This document shows, piece by piece, positions 21,301 through 33,927 of a DNA stretch of 64,000 bases. The DNA is from Nematostella vectensis. Lineage: Eukaryota; Cnidaria; Anthozoa; Actiniaria; Edwardsiidae. Each line of letters starts with the position of its first letter. The first letter of the stretch is position 1. The notes under the pieces are model-generated. The model was not told the origin of the DNA and did no database searches. It saw nothing but the letters and a program-made list of their open reading frames with translations. Where the stretch lies: assembly GCF_932526225.1 (NCBI RefSeq), contig NC_064040.1, forward strand, positions 374,001 to 438,000, read 5' to 3'. Position numbers and translations under genes: made by a program.

Positions 21301-24300
21301 TGTAATGAAAATTACTTTTAATACTATTGGTATCGTAAACTATCCCAAGCAAAGTCACCATCGGACTGGAGGTCACATTCGGGAAAAGCTTTAGGGTTAC
21401 ATTCGGGAATTTGTTTTACGAGTGTAACCTCCAAAAGGTTACAATCGATAATTTTTTTTCCAAATGTAAATTCCAAAAAGTAACATTAGGAAAAATAAAC
21501 AGTATACTCGGAAAAAAAGGTATATCAATCTATCGAGCGCTATGCTCTATGTTTGAATCTACTTAATCAAGTTATCCAAGGAATCTAGTTAGTTCTTGTG
21601 TGCATAAAATATGTACAGGATCCTGAACAAAGCATGAGCACATCAAAGATCCTGAGAGTACATAAAAATGTCCCTATACCTTTTTTTTATGTCATGACAC
21701 ACAAAGAACAGTATAATTAAGTATCGATATTTAAAAAAAAATAATAAAGAAAAAAAAAATAGGCTATCAGCGGGAATCAAACCCGGGTCGCTGCGTTAGT
21801 AGTCAAGTGCCCGCAACGAAAGACTAACGTGGCATTGATGAAGGGAATTGTAATGAAAATTACTGTTAATACTATTGGTATCGTAAACTATCCCAAGCAA
21901 AGTCACCATCGGACTGGAGGTTACATTCGGGAAAAGCTTCAGGGTTACATTCGGGAATTTGTTTTACGAGTGTAACCTCCAAAAGGTTACAATCAATAAT
22001 TTTTTTCCGAATGTAAATTCCAAAAAGTAACATTAGGAATAATAAAACAGTATACTCGGAAAAAAAGGTATATCAATCTATCGAGCGCTATGCTCTATAT
22101 TAGAATCTACTTAATCATGTTATCCTACGAATCTAGTTAGTTCTTGTGCGCAAAAAATATGTACAGGATCCTGAACAAAGCATGAGCACATCAAAGATGC
22201 TGAGAGTACATAAAAATGTCCCTATACCTTCTTTTAATGTCATGACACACCAAGAACAGCATAATTAAGTATCGATATTTAAAAAAAGAAATAAAAAAAA
22301 AAATAGGCTATCAGCGGGAATCGAACCCGGGTCGCTGCGGTAGTAGTCAAGTGCCCGCTCGAAAGACTAACGTGGCATTGCTGAAGGGAATTGTAATGAA
22401 AATTACTTTTAATACTATTGGTATCGTAAACTATCCAAAGCAAAGTCACCATCGGACTGGAGGTTACATTCGGGAAAAGCTTCAGGGTTACATTCGGGAA
22501 TTTGTTTTACGAGTGTAACCTCCAAAAGGTTACCATCGATAATTTTTTTTCCGAATGTAAATTCCAAAAAGTAACATTAGGAAAAATAAAACAGTATACT
22601 CGGAAAAAAAAGTATATCAATCTATCGAGCGCTATGCTCTATGTTAGAATCTACTTAATCAAGTTATACAAGGAATCTAGTTAGTTCTTGTGTGCATAAA
22701 ATATGTACAGGATCCTGAACAAAGCATGAGCACATCAAAGATTCTGAGAGTACATAAAAATGTCCCTATACCTTCTTTTTATGTCATGACACACCAAGAA
22801 CAGTATAATTAAGTATCGATATTTAAAAAAAAATAATAAAGAAAAAAAAATAGGCTATCAGCGGGAATCGAACCCGGGTCGCTGCGTTAGTAGTCAAGTG
22901 CCCGCAACGAAAGACTAACGTGGCATTGCTGAAGGGAATTGTAATGAAAATTACTTTTAATACTATTGGTATCGTAAACTATCCCAAGCAAAGTCACCAT
23001 CGGACTGGAGGTTACATTCGGGAAAAGCTTCAGGGTTACACTCGGGAATTTGTTTTACGAGTGTAACCTCCAAAAGGTTACAATCAATAAATTTTTTTCC
23101 GAATGTAAATTCCAAAAAGTAACATTAGGAAAAATAAAACAGTATACTCGGAAAAAAAGGTATATCAATCTATCGAGCGCTATGCTCTATGTTAGAATCT
23201 ACTTAATCAAGTTATCCAAGGAATCTAGTTAGTTCTTGTGTGCATAAAATATGTACAGGATCCTGAACAAAGCATGAGCACATCAAAGATTCTGAGAGTA
23301 CATAAAAATGTCCCTATACCTTCTTTTTATGTCATGACCCACCAAGAACAGTATAATTAAGTATCGATATTAAAAAAAAATAAAGAAAAAAAAATAGGCT
23401 ATCAGCGGGAATCGAACCCGGGTCGCTGCGGTAGTAGTCAAGTGCCCGCTCGAAAGACTAACGTGGCATTGCTGAAGGGAATTGTAATGAAAATTACTTT
23501 TAATACTATTGGTATCGTAAACTATCCAAAGCAAAGTCACCATCGGACTGGAGGTTACATTCGGGAAAAGCTTCAGGGTTACATTCGGGAATTTGTTTTG
23601 CGAGTGTAACCTCCAAAAGGTTACCATCGATAATTTTTTTTCCGAATGTAAATTCCAAAAAATAACATTAGGAAAAATAAAACAGTATACTCGGAAAAAA
23701 AGGTATATCAATCTATCGAGCGCTATGCTCTATGTTAGAATCTACTTAATCAAGTTATCCAAGGAATCTAGTTAGTTCTTGTGTGCATAAAATATGTACA
23801 GGATCCTGAACAAAGCATGAGCACATCAAAGATTCTGAGAGTACATAAAAATGTCCCTATACCTTCTTTTTATGTCATGACACACCAAGAACAGTATAAT
23901 TAAGTATCGATATTAAAAAAAAAAAAAAGAAAAAAAAAATAGGCTATCAGCGGGAATCGAACCCGGGTAGCTGCGTTAGTAGTCAAGTGCCCGCAACGAA
24001 AGACTAACGTGGCATTGCTGAAGGGGATTGTAATGAAAATTACTTTTAATACTATTGGTATCGTAAACTATCCCAAGCAAAGTCACCATCGGACTGGAGG
24101 TCACATTCGGGAAAAGCTTTAGGGTTACATTCGGGAATTTGTTTTACGAGTGTAACCTCCAAAAGGTTACAATCGATAATTTTTTTTTCGAATGTAAATT
24201 CCAAAAAGTAACATTAGGAAAAATAAACAGTATACTCGGAAAAAAAGGTATATCAATCTATCGAGCGCTATGCTCTATGTTTGAATCTACTTAATCAAGT

Positions 24301-25559
24301 TATCCAAGGAATCTAGTTAGTTCTTGTGTGCATAAAATATGTACAGGATCCTGAACAAAGCATGAGCACATCAAAGATCCTGAGAGTACATAAAAATGTC
24401 CCTATACCTTCTTTTTATGTCATGACACACCAAGAACAGTATAATTAAGTATCGATATTTAAAAAAAAATAATAAAGAAAAAAAAAATAGGCTATCAGCG
24501 GGAATCAAACCCGGGTCGCTGCGTTAGTAGTCAAGTGCCCGCAACGAAAGACTAACGTGGCATTGATGAAGGGAATTGTAATGAAAATTAATTTTAATAC
24601 TATTGGTATCGTAAACTATCCCAAGCAAAGTCACCATCGGACTGGAGGTTACATTCGGGAAAAGCTTCAGGGTTACATTCGGGAATTTGTTTTACGAGTG
24701 TAACCTCCAAAAGGTTACAATCGATAATTTTTTTTCCGAATGTAAATTCAAAAAAGTAACATTAGGAAAAATAAAACAGTATACTCGAAAAAAAGGTATA
24801 TCAATCTATCGAGCGCTATGCTCTATGTTAGAATGTACTTAATCAAGTTAACCAAGGAATCTAGTTAGTTCTTGTGTGCATAAAATATGTACAGGATCCT
24901 GAACAAAGCAAGAGCACATCAAAGATGCTGAGAGTACATAAAAATGTCCCTATACCTTTTTTTATGTCATGACACAACAAGAACAGTATAATTAAGTATC
25001 GATATTTAAAAAAAAAAAAAGAAAGAAAAAAAAAAATAGGCTATCAGCGGGAATCGAACCCGGGTCGCTGCGTTAGTAGTCAAGTGCCCGCAACGAAAGA
25101 CTAACGTGGCATTGCTGAAGGGAATTGTAATGAAAATTACTTTTAATACTATTGGTATCGTAAACTATCCCAAGCAAAGTCACCATCGGACTGGAGGTTA
25201 CATTCGGGAAAAGCTTTAGGGTTACATTCGGGAATTTGTTTTACGAGTGTAACCTCCAAAAGGTTACAATCAATATTTTTTTTTTCCGAATGTAAATTCC
25301 AAAAAGTAACATTAGGAAAAATAAAACAGTATACTCGGAAAAAAAGGTATATCAATCTATCGAGCGCTATGCTCTATGTTAGAATCTACTTAATCAAGTT
25401 ATCCAAGGAATCTAGTTAGTTCTTGTGTGCATAAAATATGTACAGGATCCTGAACAAAGCATGAGCACATCAAAGATGCTGAGAGTACATAAAAATGTCC
25501 CTATACCTTCTTTTTATGTCATGACACACCAAGAACAGTATAATTACGTATCGATATTT

Positions 25560-25610
25560 AAAAAAAAATAAAGAAAAAAAAATAAAGAAAAAAAAATAAA
25601 GAAAAAAAAA
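25560..25610 (-). repeat. Triple A-rich tract (A2 copy)
   Basis: Counterpart of 10,250-10,300 at offset 15,310, with the same length of 51 bases. Confidence 0.9.
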
Positions 25611-28600
25611 TAGGCTATCAGCGGGAATCAAACCCGGGTCGCTGCGTTAGTAGTCAAGTGCCCGCAACGAAAGACTAACGTGGCATTGCTGAAGGGAATT
25701 GTAATGAAAATTAATTTTAATACTATTGGTATCGTAAACTATCCCAAGCAAAGTCACCATCGGACTGGAGGTTACATTCGGGAAAAGCTTCAGGGTTACA
25801 TTCGGGAATTTGTTTTACGAGTGTAACCTCCAAAAGGTTACAATCGATAATTTTTTTTCCGAATGTAAATTCAAAAAAGTAACATTAGGAAAAATAAAAC
25901 AGTATACTCGAAAAAAAGGTATATCAATCTATCGAGCGCTATGCTGTATGTTAGAATCTACTTAATCAAGTTATCCAAGGAATCTAGTTAGTTCTTGTGC
26001 GCATAAAATATGTACAGGATCCTGAACAAAGCATGAGCACATCAAAGATGCTGAGAGTACATCAAAATGTCCCTATACCTTTTTTTTTATGTCATGACAC
26101 ACCAAGAACAGTATAATTAAGTATCGATATTTTAAAAAAAAAATAAAGAAAAAAAAATAGGCTATCAGCGGGAATCGAACCCGGGTCGTTGCGTTAGTAG
26201 TCAAGTGCCCGCAACGAAAGACTAACGTGGCATTGCTGAAGGGAATCGTAATGAAAATTACTTTTAATACTATTGGTATTGTAAACTATCCCAAGCAAAG
26301 TCAACATCGGACTGGAGGTTACATTCGGGAAAAGCTTCAGGGTTACATTCGGGAATTTGTTTTACGAGTGTAACCTCCAAAAGGTTACAATCAATATTTT
26401 TTTTTCCGAATGTAAATTCCAAAAAGTAACATTAGGAAAAATAAAACAGTATACTCGGAAAAAAAGGTATATCAATCTATCGAGCGCTATGCTCTATGTT
26501 AGAATCTACTTAATCAAGTTATCCAAGGAATCTAGTTAGTTCTTGTGTGCATAAAATATGTACAGGATCCTGAACAAAGCATGAGCACATCAAAGATGCT
26601 GAGAGTACATAAAAATGTCCCTATACCTTCTTTTTATGTCATGACACACCAAGAACAGTATAATTAAGTATCGATATTAAAAAAAAAAAAATAAAGAAAA
26701 AAAAAATAGGCTATCAGCGGGAATCGAACCCGGGTCGCTGCGGTAGTAGTCAAGTGCCCGCAACGAAAGACTAACGTGGCATTGCTGAAGGGAATTGTAA
26801 TGAAAATTACTTTTAATACTATTGGTATCGTAAACTATCCCAAGCAAAGTCACCATCGGACTGGAGGTTACATTCGGGAAAAGCTTTAGGGTTACATTCG
26901 GGAATTTGTTTTACGAGTGTAACCTCCAAAAGGTTACAATCGATAATTTTTTTTCCGAATGTAAATTCCAAAAAGTAACATTAGGAAAAATAAAACAGTA
27001 TACTCGGACAAAAAGGTATATCAATCTATCGAGCGCTATGCTCTATGTTAGAATCTACTTAATCAAGTTATCCAAGGAATCTAGTTAGTTCTTGTGTGCA
27101 TAAAATATGTACAGGATCCTGAACAAAGCATGAGCAGATCAAAGATGCTGAGAGTACATCAAAATGTCCCTATACCTTCTTTTTATGTCATGACACACCA
27201 AGAACAGTATAATTAAGTATCGATATTTAAAAAAAAAAAATAAAGAAAAAATAATAGGCTATCAGAGGGAATCGAACCCGGGTCGCTGCGTTAGTAGTCA
27301 AGTGCCCGCAACGAAAGACTAACGTTGCATTGCTGAAGGGAATTGTAATGAAAATTACTTTTAATACTATTGGTATCGTAAACTATCCCAAGCAAAGTCA
27401 CCATCGGACTGGAGGTTACATTCGGGAAAAGCTTCAGGGTTACATTCGGGAATTTGTTTTACGAGTGTAACCTCCAAAAGGTTACAATCGATAATTTTTT
27501 TTCCGAATGTAAATTCCAAAAAGTAACATTAGGAAAAATAAAACAGTATACTCGGAAAAAAAGGTATATCAATCTATCGAGCGCTATGCTCTATGTTAGA
27601 ATCTACTTAATCAAGTTATCCAAGGAATCTAGTTAGTTCTTGTGTGCATAAAATATGTACAGGATCCTGAACAAAGCATGAGCACATCAAAGATGCTGAG
27701 AGTACATCAAAATGTCCCTATACCTTCTTTTTATGTCATGACACACCACGAACAGTATAATTAAGTATCGATATTTAAAAAAAAAAAAAAGAAACAAAAA
27801 TAGTCTATCAGCGGGAATGCAACCCGGGTCGCTGCGTTAGTAGTCAAGTGTCCGCAACAAAAGACTAACGTGGCATTGCTGAAGGGAATTGTAATGAAAA
27901 TTACTTTTAATACTATTGGTATCGTAAACTATCCCAAGCAAAGTCACCATCGGACTCGAGGTTACATTCGGGAAAAGCTTCAGGGTTACACTCGGGAATT
28001 TGTTTTACGAGTGTAACCTCCAAAAGGTTACAATCAATAAATTTTTTTCCGAATGTAAATTCCAAAAAGTAACATCAGGAAAAATAAAACAGTATACTCG
28101 GAAAAAAAGGTATATCAATCTATCGAGCGCTATGCTCTATGTTAGAATCTACTTAATCAAGTTATCCAAGGAATCTAGTTAGTTCTTGTGTGCATAAAAT
28201 ATGTACAGGATCCTGAACAAAGCATGAGCACATCAAAGATTCTGAGAGTACATAAAAATGTCCCTATACCTTCTTTTTATGTCATGACACACCAAGAACA
28301 GTATAATTAAGTATCGATATTAAAAAAAAATAAAGAAAAAAAAATAGGCTATCAGCGGGAATCGAACCCGGGTCGCTGCGGTAGTAGTCAAGTGCCCGCT
28401 CGAAAGACTAACGTGGCATTGCTGAAGGGAATTGTAATGAAAATTACTTTTAATACTATTGGTATCGTAAACTATCCAAAGCAAAGTCACCATCGGACTG
28501 GAGGTTACATTCGGGAAAAGCTTCAGGGTTACATTCGGGAATTTGTTTTGCGAGTGTAACCTCCAAAAGGTTACCATCGATAATTTTTTTTCCGAATGTA

Positions 28601-31203
28601 AATTCCAAAAAATAACATTAGGAAAAATAAAACAGTATACTCGGAAAAAAAGGTATATCAATCTATCGAGCGCTATGCTCTATGTTAGAATCTACTTAAT
28701 CAAGTTATCCAAGGAATCTAGTTAGTTCTTGTGTGCATAAAATATGTACAGGATCCTGAACAAAGCATGAGCACATCAAAGATGCTGAGAGTACATAAAA
28801 ATGTCCCTATACCTTCTTTGTATGTCATGACACACCAAGAACAGTATAATTAAGTATCGATATTTAAAAAAAAAATAAAGAAAAAAAAATAGGCTATCAG
28901 CGGGAATCGAACCCGGGCCGCTGCGTTAGTAGTCAAGTGCCCGCAAAGAAAGACTAACGTGGCATTGCTGAAGGGAATTGTTATGAAAATTACTTTTAAT
29001 ACTATTGGTATCGTAAACTATCCCAAGCAAAGTCACCATCGGACTGGAGGTTACATTCGGGAAAAGCTTCAGGGTTACATTTGGGAATTTGTTTTACGAG
29101 TGTAACCTCCAAAAGGTTACAATCGATAATTTTTTTTCCGAATGTAAATTCCAAAAAGTAACATTAGGAAAATAAAACAGTATACTCGGTAAAAAATTTA
29201 TATCAATCTATCGAGCGCTATGCTCTATGTTAGAATCTACTTAATCAAGTTAACCAAGGAATCTAGTTAGTTCTTGTGTGCATAAAATATGTACAGGATC
29301 CTGAACAAAGAATGAGCACATCAAAGATGCTGAGAGTACATAAAAATATCCCTATACCTTCTTTTTATGTCATGACACACCAAGAACAGTATAATTAAGT
29401 ATCGATATTTAAAAAAAAATAATAAAGAAAAAAAAATAGGCTATCAGCGGGAATCGAACCCGGGTCGCTTCGTTAGTAGTCAAGTGCCCGCAACGAAAGA
29501 CTAACGTGGCATTACTAAAGGGAATTGTAATGAAAATTACTTTTAATACTATTGGTATCGTAAACTATCCCAAGCAAAGTCACCATCGGTTTGGAGGTTA
29601 CATTCGGGAAAAGCTTCAGGGTTACATTCGGGAATTTGTTTTACGAGTGTAACCTCCAAAAGGTTACAATCGATAATTTTTTTTCCGAATGTAAATTCCA
29701 AAAAGTAACATTAGTAAAAATAAAACAGTATACTCGAAAAAAAAGGTATATCAATCTATCGAGCGCTATGCTCTATGTTAGAATCTACTTAATCAAGTTA
29801 ACCAAGGAATCTAGGTAGTTCTTGTGTGCATAAAATATGTACAGGATCCTGAACAAAGCATGAGCACATCAAAGATGCTGAGAGTACATAAAAATGTCCC
29901 TATACCTTCTTTGTATGTCATGACACACCAAGAACAGTATAATTAAGTATCGATATTTAAAAAAAAATAAAGAAAAAAAATAGGCTCTCAGCGGGAATCG
30001 AACCCGGGCCGCTGCATTAGTAGTCAAGTGCCCGCTCGAAAGACTAACGTGGCATTGCTGAAGGGAATTGTAATGAAAATTACTTTTAATACTATTGGTA
30101 TCGTAAACTATCCCAAGCAAAGTCACCATCGGACTGGAGGTTACATTCGGGAAACGCTTCAGGGTTACATTCGGGACTTTGTTTTACAAGTGTAACCTCC
30201 AAAAGGTTACAATCGATAATTTTTTTTCCGAATGTAAATTCCAAAAAGTAACATTAGGAAAATAAAACAGTATACTCGGTAAAAAAGGTATATCAATCTA
30301 TCGAGCGCTATGCTCTATGTTAGAATCTACTTAATCAAGTTATCCAAGGAATCTAGTTAGTTCTTGTGTGCATAAAATATGTACAGGATCCTGAACAAAG
30401 CATGAGCACATCAAAGATGCTGAGAGTACATAAAAATGTCCCTATTCCTTCTTTTTATGTCATGACACACCAAGAACAGTATAATTAAGTATCGATATTT
30501 AAAAAAAAATAAAGAAACGAAAAATAGGCTATCAGCGGGAATCGAACCCGGGTGGCAGCGGTGGTAGTCAAGTGCCGCAACGAAAGACTAACGTGTCATT
30601 GCTGAAGGGAATTGTAATGAAAATTACTGTTAATACTATTGGTATCGTAAACTATCCCAAGCAAAGTCACCATCGGACTGGAGGTTACATTCGGGAAAAG
30701 CTTCAGGGTTACATTCGGGAATTTGTTTTACGAGTGTAACCTCCAAAAGGTTACAATCAATAATTTTTTTCCGAATGTAAATTCCAAAAAGTAACATTAG
30801 GAATAATAAAACAGTATACTCGGAAAAAAAGGTATATCAATCTATCGAGCGCTATGCTCTATGTTAGAATCTACTTAATCAAGTTATCCAAGGAATCTAG
30901 TTAGTTCTTGTGTGCATAAAATATGTACAGGATCCTGAACAAAGCATGAGCACATCAAAGATGCTGAGAGTACATAAAAATGTCCCTATACCTTCTTTTT
31001 ATGTCATGACACACCAAGAACAGTATAATTAAGTATCGATATTTAAAAAAAACAAATAAAGAAAAAAAAATAGGCTATCAGCGGGAATGCAACCCGGGTC
31101 GCTGCGTTAGTAGTCAAGTGTCCGCAACGAAAGACTAACGTGGCATTGCTGAAGGGAATTGTAATGAAAATTACTTTTAATACTATTGGTATCGTAAACT
31201 ATC

Positions 31204-33927
31204 CCAAGCAAAGTCACCATCGGACTGGAGGTTACATTCGGGAAAAGCTTCAGGGTTACATTCGGGAATTTGTTTTACGAGTGTAACCTCCAAAAGGTTA
31301 CAATCGATAATTTTTTTTCGGAATGTAAATTCCAAAAAGTAACATTATGAAAAATAAAACAGTATACTCGGAAAAAAGGTATATCAATCTATCGAGCGCT
31401 ATGCTCTATGTTAGAATCTACTTAATCAAGTTATCCAAGAAATCTAGTTAGTTCCTGTGTGCATAAAATATGTGCAGGATCCTGAACAAAGCATGAGCAC
31501 ATCAAAGATGCTGAGAGTACATAAAAATGTCCCTATACCTTCTTTTTATGTCATGACACACCAAGAACAGTATAATTAAGTATCGATATTTAAAAAAAAA
31601 AAATAAAGAAAAAAAAAAGGCTATCAGCGGGAATCGAACCCGGGTCGCTGCGTTAGTAGTCAAGTGCCCGCAACGAAAGACTAACGTGGCATTGCTGAAG
31701 GAAATTGTAATGAAAATTACTTTTAATACTATTGGTATCGTAAACTATCCCAAGCAAAGTCACCATCGGACTGGAGGTTACATTCGGGAAAAGCTTCAGG
31801 GTTACATTCGGGACTTTGTTTTACAAGTGTAACCTCCAAAAGGTTACAATCGATAATTTTTTTTCCGAATGTAAATTCCAAAAAGTAACATTAGGAAAAT
31901 AAAACAGTATACTCGGTAAAAAAGGTATATCAATCTATCGAGCGCTATGCTCTATGTTAGAATCTACTTAATCAAGTTATCCAAGGAATCTAGTTAGTTC
32001 TTGTGTGCATAAAATATGTACAGGATCCTGAACAAAGCATGAGCACATCAAAGATGCTGAGAGTACATAAAAATGTCCCTATACCTTCTTTTTATGTCAT
32101 GACACACCAAGAACAGTATAATTAAGTATCGATATTTAAAAAAAAATAAAGAAAAAAAAATAGGCTATCTGCGGGAATTGAACCCGGGTGGCTGCGGTAG
32201 TAGTCAAGTGCCCGCAACGAAAGACTAACGTGGCATTGCTGAAGGGAATTGTAATGAAAATTACTGTTAATACTATTGGTATCGTAAACTATCCCAAGCA
32301 AAGTCACCATCGGACTGGAGGTTACATTCGGGAAAAGCTTCAGGGTTACATTCGTGAATTTGTTTTACGAGTGTAACCTCCAAAAGGTTACAATCAATAA
32401 TTTTTTTCCGAATGTAAATTCCAAAAAGTAACATTAGGAATAATAAAACAGTATACTCGGAAAAAAAGGTATATCAATCTATCGAGCGCTATGCTCTATA
32501 TTAGAATCTACTTAATCATGTTATCCTACAAATCTAGTTAGTTCTTGTGCGCATAAAATATGTACAGGATCCTGAACAAAGCATGAGCACATCAAAGATG
32601 CTGAGAGTACATAAAAAAGGCCCTATACCTTCTTTTAATGTCATGACACACCAAGAACAGTATAATTAAGTATCGATATTTAAAAAAAGAAATAAAAAAA
32701 AAAATAGGCTATCAGCGAGAATCGAACCCGGGTCGCTGCGGTAGTAGTCAAGTGCCCGCTCGAAAGACTAACTTTGCATTGCTGAAGGGAATTGTAATGA
32801 AAATTACTTTTAATACTATTGGTATCGTAAACTATCCAAAGCAAAGTCACCATCGGACTGGAGGTTACATTCGGGAAAAGCTTCAGGGTTACATTCGGGA
32901 ATTTGTTTTACGAGTGTAACCTCCAAAAGGTTACCATCGATAATTTTTTTTCCGAATGTAAATTCCAAAAAGTAACATTAGGAAAAATAAAACAGTATAC
33001 TCGGAAAAAAAGGTATATCAATCTATCGAGCGCTATGCTCTATGTTAGAATCTACTTAATCAAGTTATACAAGGAATCTAGTTAGTTCTTGTGTGCATAA
33101 AATATGTACAGGATCCTGAACAAAGCATGAGCACATCAAAGATTCTGAGAGTACATAAAAATGTCCCTATACCTTCTTTTTATGTCATGACACACCAAGA
33201 ACAGTATAATTAAGTATCGATATTTAAAAAAAAATAATAAAGAAAAAAAAATAGGCTATCAGCGGGAATCGAACCCGGGTCGCTGCGTTAGTAGTCAAGT
33301 GCCCGCAACGAAAGACTAACGTGGCATTGCTGAAGGGAATTGTAATAAAAATTACTTTTAATACTATTTGTATCGTAAACTATCCCAAGCAAAGTCACCA
33401 TCGGACAGGAAGTTACATTCGGGAAAAGCTTCAGGGTTACACTCGGGAATTTGTTTTACGAGTGTAACCTCCAAAAGGTTACAATCAATAAATTTTTTTC
33501 CGAATGTAAATTCCAAAAAGTAACATTAGGAAAAATAAAACAGTATACTCGGAAAAAAAGGTATATCAATCTATCGAGCGCTATGCTCTATGTTAGAATC
33601 TACTTAATCAAGTTATCCAAGGAATCTAGTTAGTTCTTGTGTGCATAAAATATGTACAGGATCCTGAACAAAGCATTAGCACATCAAAGATTCTGAGAGT
33701 ACATAAAAATGTCCCTATACCTTCTTTTTATGTCATGACACACCAAGAACAGTATAATTAAGTATCGATATTAAAAAAAAATAAAGAAAAAAAAATAGGC
33801 TATCAGCGGGAATCGAACCCGGGTCGCTGCGGTAGTAGTCAAGTGCCCGCTCGAAAGACTAACGTGGCATTGCTGAAGGGAATTGTAATGAAAATTACTT
33901 TTAATACTATTGGTATCGTAAACTATC
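31204..33927 (+). repeat. Five-monomer duplication in A3, copy 1
   Basis: This 2,724-bp block (units 6-10) recurs at 33,928-36,651. Landmarks 31477, 32023, 32567, 33111 and 33659 repeat at 34201, 34747, 35291, 35835 and 36383. The two copies differ at least at about 33,411 (acaggaagtt here, acaggaggtt at about 36,129), so a base has changed since the duplication. Confidence 0.88.

Larger units (their letters stand above)
13441..28750 (+). repeat. Higher-order repeat A2 (28 monomers, 15,310 bp)
   Basis: GGATCC starts: 13441, 13986, 14534, 15076, 15620, 16167, 16715, 17257, 17801, 18348, 18894, 19438, 19982, 20530, 21073, 21618, 22166, 22710, 23258, 23801, 24346, 24894, 25445, 26017, 26565, 27114, 27662, 28208. 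The first six correspond to A1 units 1-6 at offset 13,129. From 16,167 onward the order resumes from A1 unit 2 at offset 15,310 and continues to unit 24. All 22 landmarks from 16,715 to 28,208 keep exactly the 15,310 offset, so there is no net length change over about 11.5 kb. The extra 2,181 bp is a duplication of four monomers. Confidence 0.92.
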
